Shown: positions 28,573 through 39,003 of the stretch, in pieces | Layout of the letters: each line of letters begins with the position of its first letter | How positions within the stretch are numbered: position 1 is the stretch's first letter | DNA from: Acidimicrobiales bacterium | Lineage (GTDB): Bacteria > Actinomycetota > Actinomycetes > Mycobacteriales > QHCE01 | Length of the DNA: 57,861 bases | Reading direction: 5' to 3' | Assembly (NCBI GenBank): GCA_003243955.1 | Contig: QHCE01000080.1 | Location: forward strand, 1 to 57,861 | Notes under the pieces: generated by a model | The model's database searches: none | What the model was told of the DNA's origin: nothing | The model's input: only the letters and a program-made list of their open reading frames with translations | Made by a program: the position numbers and the translations under genes

Positions 28573-29601
28573 TTAACAGCCTGCACCCATCAACAGACAC
28601 TCCCCTTTGGCAACGATGACCGCGGCGCCAGTGAGTAACGCGGTAGATTCGGTGAGTTCTACGCGCAGCTGACCACCTGGCAGCTCGACTGAGACGATTC
28701 CGCTAGGCAGCCTCCGCGGATCGATATGGGATGCGGTCTCGACCTGTGCCGTACGTAGCGCGACGGCGGCCGCCGCGACCGCCCCGCTACCGCAGGAGTA
28801 AGTCTCACCCGACCCACGTTCGTGAACCCGCATGCGCACGGTCCAAGCTGTTTCGCATGCAGAGGCTGGCGCGGAATCGGCAGCACGCGGCGGCGTGATC
28901 AGCTCGATATTGACTCCTTCCGGGAAAATAGCGGCGTCATACCGGGGCGGGATGCTCAGATCGAATTGGTTCAGAGGCGTAGTGACCACGCAAACGGCGT
29001 GCGGATTACCCACGTTTACGGCGGTGGCGGGCAGTGTTACCCCGCCGATCTGAACCTCGGTGGCTGCACCTAGCTGTGGCATCGAAAGTTCCGTGGTTGC
29101 CGACCCAACAGCTCCCGTCTCACGCGACGAAAGCGGATGGACCCACACTCGTTTGACACCCCCGCGTGTCGCGATGGGAATCAAGCCAGGCTCGACAAGC
29201 CCCTCAGTGACCAGATAGTGCGCAAACACCCGTGTACCATTGCCGCACATCTGTGCCAGCGAGCCGTCTGAGTTGCGGTAGTCCATGAACCATTCGGCCG
29301 CATCCGCGTACTGCACACTATCGGCGTCTTTGGCCGCGGGCACTACTCGCAGCACGCCGTCGCCACCGATCCCAGCCCGGCGATCACAGATCGCCTGGAC
29401 TTGCTCAGGACTCAGCTCTAGCGTCGCGTCGAAATCGGGAAAGATGACGAAATCATTCCGAGTTCCGTGGCCTTTAGCGAACGGAACCCACATTGGCTGT
29501 GTCACGATACGCAGAGGTGGCGCAGATAGGTGCTGTTCTGCTGCGGCGCTCCCTGGCGCTTCGCCTGGCTGTGTTGTCGTCGTCGCCCATGCATCCAGCA
29601 T
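28573..29601 (-). CDS. dapF: Diaminopimelate epimerase
   Basis: Converts LL- to meso-diaminopimelate for lysine and peptidoglycan. The two catalytic cysteines are in MCGNGTRVFA and YSCGSGAVAAAAV, with the conserved KGHGTRNDFVIFPD start. The ATG at 29601 follows a strong GGAGGAGGAG site, giving 342 aa. A second ATG at 29493 would remove 36 residues and fit the usual 280-300 aa better, so the N-terminal extension is uncertain. Confidence 0.93.
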   Translation of the reverse strand: MLDAWATTTTQPGEAPGSAAAEQHLSAPPLRIVTQPMWVPFAKGHGTRNDFVIFPDFDATLELSPEQVQAICDRRAGIGGDGVLRVVPAAKDADSVQYADAAEWFMDYRNSDGSLAQMCGNGTRVFAHYLVTEGLVEPGLIPIATRGGVKRVWVHPLSSRETGAVGSATTELSMPQLGAATEVQIGGVTLPATAVNVGNPHAVCVVTTPLNQFDLSIPPRYDAAIFPEGVNIELITPPRAADSAPASACETAWTVRMRVHERGSGETYSCGSGAVAAAAVALRTAQVETASHIDPRRLPSGIVSVELPGGQLRVELTESTALLTGAAVIVAKGECLLMGAGC

Positions 29602-29686
29602 GAACTCCTCCTCCGCCTTGCCATACTCGACCAGATAGCACTAGCTAACTCCGTCGCCTCGCAACGAACGACCTATCCGCACGACC

Positions 29687-30661
29687 TCAGTCTACTACGC
29701 GCAACTGGGTCACCGAGCCGCCTTGCCCCGGCTGCGTCGGGATGGGCCCGAGAGCAACCAGCTGCACTGCCGGCTCCAACAAATCCTCACGCGCACCGTC
29801 TAACCAGTTAATCCGCGTGTCTCGGCGAAACCACGAACGCTGTCGGCGAACAAACTGTCGAGTGCGCAGCGCGGTAGCCGCGATCGCTTCAGCTTCGCTA
29901 AGCTCACCATCGATCAGCTGCAGTACCTGCCGGTATCCCAGCGCGCGACCCGCTGTCGGACCCTCGCGCAACCCCTGCTGGATCAAACTTTGCACCTCAT
30001 CTACCAAGCCCGTGCGCCACATGCGCCTCACACGGGCATCAATTCGTTCATCCAGCACTGCCGACACTGCATCTACCCCGAGATACACCGTGTCATACAC
30101 CGGCTCCGGAGTACGCAACTTCGCTGGAAACGGTTTGCCGGTGAGCTCAATGACTTCCAAGGCTCGGACAATTCGGCGTCCATTGCTGGGAAGAATGACC
30201 AAAGCAGCCGCGGGATCGATCTGTGCCAGCCGCCGGTGCAGAACATATGGGCCGTGCGCGGTGAGTTCGCGCTCGTATGTGCGCCGAATCGCCGGATCGG
30301 TACCCGGAAATTCCATCGCGTCCAGCGCGGCCCGCACATACAGCCCGGAGCCGCCTACCACAATGGGGGTGACGCCTGCAGCCAGCAGCGCATCTATGGC
30401 GGCGCGGGTCCGTTGCTGGTACTCGGCAACGTTTGCGCTCTGCGTCACCGGCCAGATGTCAAGTAGATGATGTACTACTCCAGCACGTTCATGCATCGAG
30501 AGCTTGGCGGTGCCAATGTCCATGCCGCGGTATAGCTGCATTGCATCGGCGTTGATCACCTCGCCGCCCACTCGTTGGGCTAACTGCACAGCAAGCGCGG
30601 ACTTCCCTGCCGCTGTGGGCCCGACCACCGCCACTACCCACGGCCCGGAAGGTGTTCGCAC
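29687..30661 (-). CDS. miaA: tRNA dimethylallyltransferase MiaA
   Basis: Prenylates A37 of UNN-decoding tRNAs. It starts RTPSGPWVVAVVGPTAAGKSALA with the P-loop near residue 15, then INADAMQLYRGMDIGTAK, HHLLDIWPV and GGSGLYVRAALDAM. The 324 aa start at GTG 30661 is chosen because it follows the ctaB stop by five bases and the longer start reads through ctaB. It shares dimethylallyl diphosphate supply with the Dxs-fed pathway in this window. Confidence 0.94.
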   Translation of the reverse strand: MRTPSGPWVVAVVGPTAAGKSALAVQLAQRVGGEVINADAMQLYRGMDIGTAKLSMHERAGVVHHLLDIWPVTQSANVAEYQQRTRAAIDALLAAGVTPIVVGGSGLYVRAALDAMEFPGTDPAIRRTYERELTAHGPYVLHRRLAQIDPAAALVILPSNGRRIVRALEVIELTGKPFPAKLRTPEPVYDTVYLGVDAVSAVLDERIDARVRRMWRTGLVDEVQSLIQQGLREGPTAGRALGYRQVLQLIDGELSEAEAIAATALRTRQFVRRQRSWFRRDTRINWLDGAREDLLEPAVQLVALGPIPTQPGQGGSVTQLRVVD

Positions 30662-30666
30662 GCGCG

Positions 30667-31632
30667 CTAAACCAGCACGTCTACGGCAATGGCCGCAAAC
30701 AATAAGGTGAGATAGGTAATGGAAGCATGAAACAGCAACATCGGACGCGGAGCAAGCTCCTGTCGACGGATGCAGGCATGTAAACGATAGGCACAAAAAA
30801 CGAACCAGCCGCCCAGCATGGTCGCGCTGACACCGTAAATCCAGCCCATCGCCAGCGGCCACAAAGCCAATGAACAGGCCACCATAGCCAGGGAGTGCGC
30901 CATAATCTGCCGTGTGACCACTTGCGGCGCGGCCACCACCGGCAGCATGGGAACTCCAGCGCGAGCGTAATCATCGGCGTAACGCATAGCCAGCGGCCAA
31001 TAATGCGGAGGCGTCCAGAAAAAAATCACCCCAAATAGCGCCAGCGCCGGCCATTCAAGGCTGCCGGTCACCGCGGACCAGCCGATTAACACCGGCATGC
31101 ACCCGGCTGCCCCACCCCACACAATGTTTTGCCGGGTACGGCGTTTGAGCAGCATGGTATACACCACGACGTAGAACACGATGGCGGTCAGCGCCAACCC
31201 GGCGGCGAGTAGGTTTGCCGCTACCGCGAGCAGCGCCATTGAAAGCGCGCCCAGGCCGAGGCCAAAGATCGTTGCGGCTCGCGGCGTGACTGTGTGGCGC
31301 GGCAGCGGTCTACGTGCGGTGCGGCGCATGAGCTGATCGATATCACGATCAACGACGCAGTTGAGAGCGTTAGCGCTACCCGCCGCTAGCGCTCCACCTA
31401 GCAACGTGGTCAGCACCAAACCTAGCGAGGGGATACCGCGGGCGGCCAGAAACATGGTCGGCAGCGTGCTTACCAGCAACAGCTCAATGATGCGCGGTTT
31501 AGTCAGCGCAAGGTAACCACCCAAGACGACTTTGATGCGTTGGCGGCGTAGCTGCACGTTGTGGGACTGCCCTATGCGGGCCTCAGATACGGCAGGCTGA
31601 GCGGCGACCGCAGCATCGAGCAATGTCGTCAC
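30667..31632 (-). CDS. ctaB: Heme o synthase (protoheme IX farnesyltransferase)
   Basis: Integral membrane prenyltransferase making heme o for cytochrome oxidase, 321 aa from the GTG at 31632. The active-site motif [24 protein letters not shown] is at about residue 80, with [21 protein letters not shown] in the second motif, and about nine membrane segments. The extended ORF start lies in the MITE upstream. It diverges from the tkt operon as in M. tuberculosis. Heme from hemQ would be its substrate. Confidence 0.94.
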   Translation of the reverse strand: MTTLLDAAVAAQPAVSEARIGQSHNVQLRRQRIKVVLGGYLALTKPRIIELLLVSTLPTMFLAARGIPSLGLVLTTLLGGALAAGSANALNCVVDRDIDQLMRRTARRPLPRHTVTPRAATIFGLGLGALSMALLAVAANLLAAGLALTAIVFYVVVYTMLLKRRTRQNIVWGGAAGCMPVLIGWSAVTGSLEWPALALFGVIFFWTPPHYWPLAMRYADDYARAGVPMLPVVAAPQVVTRQIMAHSLAMVACSLALWPLAMGWIYGVSATMLGGWFVFCAYRLHACIRRQELAPRPMLLFHASITYLTLLFAAIAVDVLV

Positions 31633-31781
31633 GGGACCAGGGGACCTCTCCAAGCAACTTCCAGCCGGCACAACCCGGCGCCCAACCATGGTAACCAGGC
31701 GGTTGGAGTAGGTCAGGATCGGCTGCCTATCGACGACGGCGAACCGCGACTCCCCAGCAATCTCGGCTGACCGCGGCCTTA

Positions 31782-31901
31782 CAACATGGTGCACGATTGC
31801 AAGCTACTGCCATCATCGTCGATGAAACGACCAGGTCAGTGGCAGCGCATTTTTGCCAAGTTCTCCTAACTTGGCAAAAATTTTTATCGTGCACCACCTC
31901 G
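31782..31901 (-). mobile_element. MITE family 1, copy 1
   Basis: A 120 bp element flanked by TTA on both sides (31779-31781, 31902-31904). Terminal inverted repeats are CGAGGTGGTGCACGAT and CAACATGGTGCACGAT. The centre has TTTTTGCCAAGTT-CTCCT-AACTTGGCAAAAATTTTT, a symmetric terminator-like hairpin. It lies in the ctaB/tkt gap, inverted relative to copies 2 and 3. It codes for nothing. Confidence 0.88.
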
Positions 31902-31947
31902 TTACAAGAGACTCCTACCATCAGCAGCGCTGGCTAGAGCTTAATAC

Positions 31948-32070
31948 TCAGCACGTTACAACCGCCGCTGAAATACCTGCCACAGCTACGAGGCGACCGA
32001 TGTCATCGGGGTCACTGTTAATAATCCGATCTCCACCGTGAGCGGCCAGCACCAGTGTGGTGTGAAATCG
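31948..32070 (-). pseudogene. C-terminal remnant of a PIN-domain toxin
   Basis: A minus-strand reading frame of 41 codons encodes LVLAAHGGDRIINSDPDDIGRLVAVAG... and ends ISAAVVTC-stop. The SDPDDI segment and following helix match the C-terminus of actinobacterial VapC-type toxins. The catalytic front half is absent: in-frame stops appear immediately upstream. Probably a deleted toxin-antitoxin module. Confidence 0.5.
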
Positions 32071-32305
32071 AATCACTTATATCGGTCATACTACTGATTT
32101 TACACTAAAAGTTACATACCGCAGTGGGACTAGCGATCCAGGGCCTGTTTCAAAGCCTTCCCACCGTCTTGCACCATGACAAGCACATCCGCCTCTTTAA
32201 CTAATCTTCCAAAGCCAGGAGGGCATAAAGTGTCACGATGTGGGTAAGCCGATAGAGTCAAAGGTGGCAACATAGCCAGCCAAAGGCCAGTCAGATGGGG
32301 AACTT
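32071..32305. other. Gap upstream of tkt
   Basis: AT-rich DNA that should hold the tkt promoter. A minus-strand open frame ending at 32130 reads CPPGFGRLVKEADVLVMVQDGGKALKQALDR-stop and looks protein-like, but no family is recognised and it has no clear start. It may be another gene remnant. No RNA gene seen. Confidence 0.35.
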
Positions 32306-34474
32306 GTGAACAGCCCTGCTAAGAGCCAAAGATCCACTCGCAATACCCGCTCAAAGCCCGAGCCGCAACTAGATTGGTCGGCTACCGATGAGCGAGCCGT
32401 GAACTGGATTCGCGTGCTCGCCATGGACGCGGTGGAAAGAGCCGGTAGCGGACATCCTGGTACAGCGATGAGCTTGGCGCCTGCCGCCTACCTATTGTTC
32501 CAGCGTTTCTTGCGGCACGACCCTGCCGACCCGAACTGGGTGGGACGCGACCGGTTCGTACTCTCGTGTGGCCACAGCAGCCTTACGCTCTACATCCAGC
32601 TCTACCTGTCTGGTTACGGGTTGACTATGGAAGATCTGGGGCAGCTGCGGCAATGGGGTAGCCAAACCCCTGGACACCCCGAGTACCGGCACACTCCAGG
32701 AGTTGAGGTCACCACCGGTCCGCTCGGTCAAGGTGTTGGCAACGCCGTCGGGATGGCTATGGCAGCACGTCGCGAGCGAGGCCTATTCGATCCCGACGCC
32801 GTGGCCGGCAGTAGTCCTTTCGACCATATGATCTGGGGCTTTGCCTCCGATGGTGACATGCAAGAAGGTGTGGCCAGCGAAGCGTCCTCCCTTGCCGGAA
32901 ACCAGCAGTTGGGCAACCTCTGCCTACTGTGGGACGACAACCAGATCTCCATCGAAGACGACACGCGCATTGCCTTCACCGAAGACGTTGCCGCACGTTA
33001 CGCCGCGTATGACTGGCACGTGCAAGAGGTCGACTGGCGGCAGGGCGAGCACTATCACGAAGACGTTGCCGCGCTGGCCGCCGCGTTCGAAGCGGCACGT
33101 GCCGAAACGGATCGACCGTCCTTCATTAAACTGCGTACCATAATCGGTTGGCCAGCACCTACTAAGCAGAACACTGGAAAGGCCCACGGCACGGCACTTG
33201 GCAGTGACGAAGTGGCGGCAACTAAGCAGTTACTGGGCTTCGACCCGCAGCGAAGCTTCCCCGTCGAGAGCGACGCGCTCGAGCATGCCCGTGCCGTAGC
33301 ACGACGAGGCTCAGCCGCCCACCAACACTGGAACTCCCAGTTCGAAGACTGGAAACACCACAACTCCGAACGCTACGAGCTGTGGCAGCGCCTGGCCGCT
33401 GGGCAGCTACCCTCCGACTGGAAGCAGCAGCTACCAGAGTTTGATCCTGCAAAGACCAACTCCATGGCTACCCGAACAGCGTCGGGCAAGGTTCTGGCGG
33501 CACTAGCCGATGCGCTACCCGAGCTGTGGGGTGGCTCAGCTGACCTCGCCGGCTCTAACGACACCAGCATGGCCGGTGAGCCGTCGTTCATCCCGGCGCA
33601 GCACCAAACGAAGGAATTTGCCGGCGGCCCCTACGGCCGCACACTGCACTTCGGGGTGCGGGAACATGCGATGGGCGCCATCATGAACGGCATGGTGCTG
33701 CATGGCCCTACCCGCCCCTACGGCGGAACGTTCCTCGTCTTCTCCGACTACATGCGCCCATCAGTGCGACTTGCCGCATTGATGGGCATCCCCGTGACCT
33801 ACGTCTGGACCCATGACTCGATCGGGCTCGGCGAAGACGGACCTACGCATCAACCGGTGGAGCAGCTCACCGCGCTGCGCGCAATCCCTGGGCTCGACGT
33901 GGTCCGCCCTGGCGACGCCAACGAAACTACAGTGGCCTGGCAGGCGGCCATCGAGCGTACCGACGGGCCGACAGCGCTCTGTCTCACCCGGCAAAAGCTA
34001 CCCGTGCTCGACCGCACGCAGTATGCACCAGCTAGCGGGGCGCTCCGCGGTGGATACATTCTGGCCGAAGCCAGCACGTCCGACTCGCTACCCACCGTCA
34101 TTCTGCTCGCCAGTGGAAGCGAGGTGAGCCTTGTGCTTGCTGCCCGGGATCGGCTGGAGGCAGACGGCACGCCGACTCGCGTGGTCTCCATGCCATGTAT
34201 GGAATGGTTCAGCGCCCAAGACACCGCGTACCGGGAGCACGTGCTGCCTCGAGCGGTGCACGCACGGGTAGCGGTGGAAGCCGGGATTGCCGCACCGTGG
34301 CGCCAGTTTGTCGGTGATGATGGTGAGGTCGTGAGCTTGGAACATTTCGGCGCCAGCGCGCCTTATGAAGTGTTGTACGAGCAGTTTGGCTTCACACCGG
34401 ATGCGGTGGTGGCTGCGGCGCACGCAAGTCTGAGCCGCAACGCGGTGATCACTGGATCCACTACCGGAAACTAA
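32306..34474 (+). CDS. tkt: Transketolase
   Basis: Thiamine-diphosphate enzyme of the non-oxidative pentose-phosphate pathway, moving two-carbon units between sugar phosphates; 722 aa. Visible motifs: GHPGTAMSLAPAAY near residue 47, TGPLGQGVGNAVGMAMA, the cofactor motif GDMQEGVASEASSLAGNQQL, and the C-terminal domain FGVREHAMGAIMNG, THDSIGLGEDGPTHQPVEQL. The GTG start is used; the N-terminal 20 residues are basic and not conserved. It is the first gene of tkt-tal-pgi-zwf-opcA-pgl. Confidence 0.96.
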   Translation: MNSPAKSQRSTRNTRSKPEPQLDWSATDERAVNWIRVLAMDAVERAGSGHPGTAMSLAPAAYLLFQRFLRHDPADPNWVGRDRFVLSCGHSSLTLYIQLYLSGYGLTMEDLGQLRQWGSQTPGHPEYRHTPGVEVTTGPLGQGVGNAVGMAMAARRERGLFDPDAVAGSSPFDHMIWGFASDGDMQEGVASEASSLAGNQQLGNLCLLWDDNQISIEDDTRIAFTEDVAARYAAYDWHVQEVDWRQGEHYHEDVAALAAAFEAARAETDRPSFIKLRTIIGWPAPTKQNTGKAHGTALGSDEVAATKQLLGFDPQRSFPVESDALEHARAVARRGSAAHQHWNSQFEDWKHHNSERYELWQRLAAGQLPSDWKQQLPEFDPAKTNSMATRTASGKVLAALADALPELWGGSADLAGSNDTSMAGEPSFIPAQHQTKEFAGGPYGRTLHFGVREHAMGAIMNGMVLHGPTRPYGGTFLVFSDYMRPSVRLAALMGIPVTYVWTHDSIGLGEDGPTHQPVEQLTALRAIPGLDVVRPGDANETTVAWQAAIERTDGPTALCLTRQKLPVLDRTQYAPASGALRGGYILAEASTSDSLPTVILLASGSEVSLVLAARDRLEADGTPTRVVSMPCMEWFSAQDTAYREHVLPRAVHARVAVEAGIAAPWRQFVGDDGEVVSLEHFGASAPYEVLYEQFGFTPDAVVAAAHASLSRNAVITGSTTGN

Positions 34475-34525
34475 AAAGACATTGCGACTACTGCTCAACA
34501 GCGTCTATTCGAAGAGGTGCAGCTC

Positions 34526-35710
34526 ATGACGGACCCACTTGCCCGACTCTCCGCCGCCGGTGTAGCGATATGGCTGGATGACCTATCCCGCGAACGGCTG
34601 GACTCCGACGACACCCCAAAAAGCATCGCCACACTGAGCCGGACCCGGCATGTTGTGGGAATCACCAGTAACCCGACGATCTTCGCCGCGGCACTAGCGC
34701 CTGACTCGCCAGGAGCACATTCCTACACCGACACCCTGACGCAACTGCGCCGTAGCGGTGCTAGCGTCGAGGAAGCTGTTCGTGAACTTACAACCTCGGA
34801 CGTCCGACTGGCGTGTGACAAGTTACGGCGCATTTACGACCAGACCGAGCGACTGGACGGGCGAGTTTCCATTGAGGTCGATCCGCGGCTAGCCCACGAC
34901 ACTGACGCCACGGTGGCAGAAGCGGCCACGCTCTGGAAGACAGTGGACCGTCCAAATCTATTCATCAAGATTCCTGCAACTTCCGCTGGGCTGCCAGCGA
35001 TCACGCGCACGCTAGCCGCCGGCATCAGCGTGAATGTGACGCTGATCTTCAGTTTGCGGCGCTACGACGAGGTGATGGATGCGTTCCTAGACGGCATCGA
35101 GCAGGCACGCGACCACGGTCACGATGTGAGCAGCCTCGCTTCGGTAGCATCGTTCTTCGTCTCTCGGGTCGATACCGAAGTCGACCGACGCCTTGATGCG
35201 CTGGTAGATGCCGCCGAACACCCACGAAACATGAGCGAGAACTTGATCGCTGGAGAGATGAACACCTCGGCCGCACAACAACTTCGTGGGACGGCGGCCA
35301 TCGCTAATGCGCGACTGGCCTACCAGCGCTACCAGCATGTGTTCACCAGTTCGCGCTGGCTAGAGCTTGCCGCGGCGGGTGCCCGGCCGCAACGTCCGCT
35401 GTGGGCATCCACGGGGGTGAAGGATCCGGCGTACAGCGACACCCGCTACATCACCGAGCTGGTGGCTCCGGGCACAGTCAATACCATGCCCGAAGCCACG
35501 TTGCTGGCATTCGCCGATCACGGCGAACTGCGCGACGATGTCGTGACCAGCGGTTACACCGAGGCTGCCGAGACCCTTGCGGAGCTGGCTACGCTAGGCA
35601 TTGACTATGACGACGTCGTGACGACGCTGGAACGTGAAGGTGTGGATAAGTTCGCTGCTTCATGGCAGCAGCTATCAGAGTCAGTCGCACAGCAGCTGGG
35701 AGAGCAATGA
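34526..35710 (+). CDS. tal: Transaldolase
   Basis: Exchanges three-carbon units between sugar phosphates, 394 aa. The actinobacterial TAL family signature [13 protein letters not shown] is near residue 49. The Schiff-base lysine lies in [13 protein letters not shown], and [15 protein letters not shown]-like and [26 protein letters not shown] segments follow. Start is the ATG at 34526 with GAGGTG seven bases upstream. Its stop overlaps the pgi start (ATGA). Confidence 0.95.
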   Translation: MTDPLARLSAAGVAIWLDDLSRERLDSDDTPKSIATLSRTRHVVGITSNPTIFAAALAPDSPGAHSYTDTLTQLRRSGASVEEAVRELTTSDVRLACDKLRRIYDQTERLDGRVSIEVDPRLAHDTDATVAEAATLWKTVDRPNLFIKIPATSAGLPAITRTLAAGISVNVTLIFSLRRYDEVMDAFLDGIEQARDHGHDVSSLASVASFFVSRVDTEVDRRLDALVDAAEHPRNMSENLIAGEMNTSAAQQLRGTAAIANARLAYQRYQHVFTSSRWLELAAAGARPQRPLWASTGVKDPAYSDTRYITELVAPGTVNTMPEATLLAFADHGELRDDVVTSGYTEAAETLAELATLGIDYDDVVTTLEREGVDKFAASWQQLSESVAQQLGEQ

Positions 35711-37437
35711 GCAGCACCGTCAGACATGCCACATCTGCACGTGGAGCCCGAATCGAGTCCGATCAGTACAGCGGCCCCACAACTCTTGACGACAATTTCA
35801 TGTTTGGCGGTGGGATCGCGGTAAGTGGTACCCGCGCAATAGCCAACCTTAATGAACGCATCGCCGAGTTGCTCATAAAAGACGTGCCGCACCGCCTCGC
35901 CGAGGGCGACCCAAACTTGTGGGGTGCGGCAGCGGCGGATGAGGCGCGCGATCGGCTGGGTTGGTTGACACTGCCGGCCACTTCGCGTCATCTCATCAGC
36001 GATCTTGCTTCCGTGCGTGAAGAACTGCGTGCAGAAGGGCTCGATCACGTGGTGTTGGCAGGGATGGGCGGCTCATCACTCGCTCCAGAGGTTATGGCGC
36101 GCACGCTGGGTGTCGACCTCACCGTGCTCGACACCACCGATCCCGCCCAGGTTCGCTCGGCGCTGAGTCAGCGGCTCGAGCACACCGTAGTCGTGGTATC
36201 GAGCAAGTCAGGTGGCACGGTAGAGACTGATAGCCACCGCCGGGCTTATTGGCAGGCGCTGCGAGATACGGGACTCTCCGACGATGAGGTGGCACGACGG
36301 TTCATCGTCGTTACCGATCCTGGCTCACCACTGGATTTGATCGGAAAACAGCTCGGCGTCCGGGAAATCTTTTTGGCTGATCCACGTGTGGGCGGCCGCT
36401 ACAGCGCGTTGTCGGCGTTCGGTCTGGTGCCGGCCGCGTTAGCTGGTGCCAGCGTGACCGAGCTGCTGGAAGACGCGGCGCGGCTGGGCACCACGTTGGG
36501 CTCAGACGGCCCAGCGCTGCGACTCGGTGTAGCGCTGGCGGTCGCGGCCCAAGCGGGCCGAGACAAGCTCGTCATCGCCGAGGACGGCACCGGGATGGTT
36601 GGTCTTGGTGACTGGGTGGAACAACTGATCGCTGAATCCACTGGTAAAGACGGTAAGGGGATTCTTCCGGTCGTGGTAGAGCGACCCGATCACGTTGCGG
36701 ATCCAGGAGAACGCGGTAGCGATGTGCTACTGACCACAGTTGGTGGCGCGCTAAAACTTGGGCATACAGGTGTGATTCCGGGTGCGGCGATACAGCCAGA
36801 CCTCACTGTAAACGGTCCGCTAGGCGCACAGTTCCTCACTTGGGAATACGCCACGGCTATAGCCAGCATATTACTGGGCGTCAACCCGTTCGATCAGCCC
36901 AATGTGACAGAGTCCAAGCGCAATACCGCGACGATCCTCGAATCGGGAAAGCTCCCCGCCGATGAGCCATTCCTGCGCACTGAGCACCTAGAGCTCTACG
37001 GCGACTCGACACTGTTCAACGACGTCCGCAGCGTTAGTGGCGCCGTGGCGTCTTTGATCGGCGCGGTCCCCGAGCGTGGCTACCTAGCGCTCATGGCGTA
37101 TCTGGATCGGTTCGGCAACTCCGCCGCGGCACAGCTGCGCGCTCTGGTGGCCCGGCGCACACAGCACGTGGTCACGTTCGGGTGGGGGCCTCGGTTTCTG
37201 CACTCCACTGGGCAGTACCACAAGGGTGGGCCGGCCACTGGCGGCTTTCTACAGATCACCGGCGCGGTAACGCAAGACCTATCCGTGCCTGACAAGCCCT
37301 ACAGCTTTGGAGAGCTGCAAGCGGCACAGGCCGCGGGTGATCGCGTCGCGCTAAGTAGTCGGAACCTCCCGCTGCTTCGGGTGCACCTCACCGACCGCGC
37401 CAGCGGCCTTGATGAGCTTATGGAGGCGCTGCGGTGA
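35707..37437 (+). CDS. pgi: Glucose-6-phosphate isomerase
   Basis: Interconverts glucose 6-phosphate and fructose 6-phosphate, 576 aa. It has the SIS-type sugar-binding [14 protein letters not shown] and [17 protein letters not shown], then [14 protein letters not shown] and [16 protein letters not shown] in the second half. The start is the ATG at 35707 overlapping the tal stop. A pgi gene placed between tal and zwf is characteristic of Pseudonocardiaceae-type operons. Confidence 0.95.
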   Translation: MSSTVRHATSARGARIESDQYSGPTTLDDNFMFGGGIAVSGTRAIANLNERIAELLIKDVPHRLAEGDPNLWGAAAADEARDRLGWLTLPATSRHLISDLASVREELRAEGLDHVVLAGMGGSSLAPEVMARTLGVDLTVLDTTDPAQVRSALSQRLEHTVVVVSSKSGGTVETDSHRRAYWQALRDTGLSDDEVARRFIVVTDPGSPLDLIGKQLGVREIFLADPRVGGRYSALSAFGLVPAALAGASVTELLEDAARLGTTLGSDGPALRLGVALAVAAQAGRDKLVIAEDGTGMVGLGDWVEQLIAESTGKDGKGILPVVVERPDHVADPGERGSDVLLTTVGGALKLGHTGVIPGAAIQPDLTVNGPLGAQFLTWEYATAIASILLGVNPFDQPNVTESKRNTATILESGKLPADEPFLRTEHLELYGDSTLFNDVRSVSGAVASLIGAVPERGYLALMAYLDRFGNSAAAQLRALVARRTQHVVTFGWGPRFLHSTGQYHKGGPATGGFLQITGAVTQDLSVPDKPYSFGELQAAQAAGDRVALSSRNLPLLRVHLTDRASGLDELMEALR

Positions 37438-38972
37438 GCAACCTCTCCGCTAGCTTGGTGAATCCGCTCCGGGATCCGGCGGACCGTCGACTCCCCCGGG
37501 TTCCTGGGCCCTGCGCACTAGTGATGTTCGGTGTTACTGGTGACCTAGCGCAACGCAAACTGATTCCGGCCGTGTATGACTTAGCTCACCGCGGACTGCT
37601 GCCGCCTAGCTTTGTCATGGTGGGCTTTGCCCGTCGAGACTGGGGTGAGGGTGAGTTCATCGAACTCGCTCGAAAGGCTGCGCAGGCAGGTGCGCGTACT
37701 CCATGGAGCGATCAAGTATGGCAGCGGCTTGCCGACGCCACCCGATTTGTCGGTGGCTCATTTGACGATGACTCTGCGTTTGACACACTCGCCTCCACAC
37801 TCGATGCGCTGCGGCACAGCCATGGCATTCCTGGAAACGCCGCGTTTTATCTCGCGATTCCGCCCGAGGCATTTCCGACAGTGCTGCGACAGCTGGAGCG
37901 CACCAAGATCGCCAGTAATGATGAGGCCGGCGGCTGGCGTCGAGTTGTGGTGGAGAAACCGTTTGGCACAGATGCCGAAAGTGCCCATACGCTAAATGCG
38001 CTGGTAGATGATGTATTCACCCCCCAGGACGTGTTCCGGATCGACCATTACTTGGGTAAAGAGAGCGTGCAGAATCTGCTCGCACTGCGGTTTGCCAACA
38101 CGTTGTTCGAACCGGTATGGAACTCGCATTACGTTGATTCAGTACAGATAACCATGGCCGAAGACCTCGGGATCGGTAGCCGCGCGGGATTTTATGACCG
38201 CGCCGGGGCCACTCGCGATGTGTTGCAAAACCATCTTCTTCAGCTGTTGGCACTGACCGCGATGGAGGAACCGGTGAGCTTCTCCGCGGAGGCGATCCGC
38301 ATTGAGAAGCTGAAGGTGCTGCGAGCCATCAGCCTGCCAGAGGATCTAGCCAGCGGCACGGTGCGCGGCCAGTACGAGCGAGGTTGGTGCTTAGGCGAGC
38401 GGGTGCTGGGTTACCTCGACGAAAAGGGTGTACCGGCAGACTCGACCACCGAGACGTATGTGGCAGTTGAGCTGGGTATCCAGACACGACGTTGGGCCGG
38501 CGTGCCCTTTTACCTGCGAACAGGCAAGCGCCTTCCTCATCGGGTCACCGAGATCGCGGTGTCGTTTGCCAAAGCGCCGCATCTACCGTTCAGTCAGACC
38601 GACACCGAACAGTTGGGCCGCAACCAACTAGTGGTTCGGGTGCAGCCCGACGAGGGAATGACGCTGAAGTTCGGTTCCAAGGTGCCTGGCAGCCAGATGG
38701 AGGTGCGCGACGTCGCGATGGACTTCCACTACGGCGAAGTGTTCACCCAATCCTCACCGGAGGCATATGAACGGCTGGTACTGGACGTACTGCTCGGCGA
38801 TTCAACGCTGTTTCCTACCGCCGAGGAGGTCAATGCGAGTTGGTGCGTCGTAGATCCGCTGGAACAGCACTGGCAGGAAAGCTCGCCCAAAAAATATCGG
38901 GCTGGATCATGGGGGCCACAACAAGCTGATGAGTTACTGGAACGAACGGGACGGACGTGGCGGCGTCCATGA
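37434..38972 (+). CDS. zwf: Glucose-6-phosphate 1-dehydrogenase
   Basis: NADP-linked entry enzyme of the oxidative pentose-phosphate pathway, 512 aa. The coenzyme-binding FGVTGDLAQRKLIPAVYDLA is near residue 32; the substrate/active-site motif RIDHYLGKESVQNLLALRFAN contains the catalytic His and Lys. The GTG start overlaps the pgi stop (GTGA). OpcA, encoded next, is its known activator. Confidence 0.97.
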   Translation: MSNLSASLVNPLRDPADRRLPRVPGPCALVMFGVTGDLAQRKLIPAVYDLAHRGLLPPSFVMVGFARRDWGEGEFIELARKAAQAGARTPWSDQVWQRLADATRFVGGSFDDDSAFDTLASTLDALRHSHGIPGNAAFYLAIPPEAFPTVLRQLERTKIASNDEAGGWRRVVVEKPFGTDAESAHTLNALVDDVFTPQDVFRIDHYLGKESVQNLLALRFANTLFEPVWNSHYVDSVQITMAEDLGIGSRAGFYDRAGATRDVLQNHLLQLLALTAMEEPVSFSAEAIRIEKLKVLRAISLPEDLASGTVRGQYERGWCLGERVLGYLDEKGVPADSTTETYVAVELGIQTRRWAGVPFYLRTGKRLPHRVTEIAVSFAKAPHLPFSQTDTEQLGRNQLVVRVQPDEGMTLKFGSKVPGSQMEVRDVAMDFHYGEVFTQSSPEAYERLVLDVLLGDSTLFPTAEEVNASWCVVDPLEQHWQESSPKKYRAGSWGPQQADELLERTGRTWRRP

Positions 38973-39003
38973 CGAATCAGATGATCTTCAGAGTCCGATA
39001 TCC

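Noticed and set aside
31927-31942. 16 bp identity with a stretch inside tal (GCGCTGGCTAGAGCTT)
   Set aside because: A 16-base match is expected by chance at roughly this frequency in a 58 kb self-comparison, and no flanking similarity exists.
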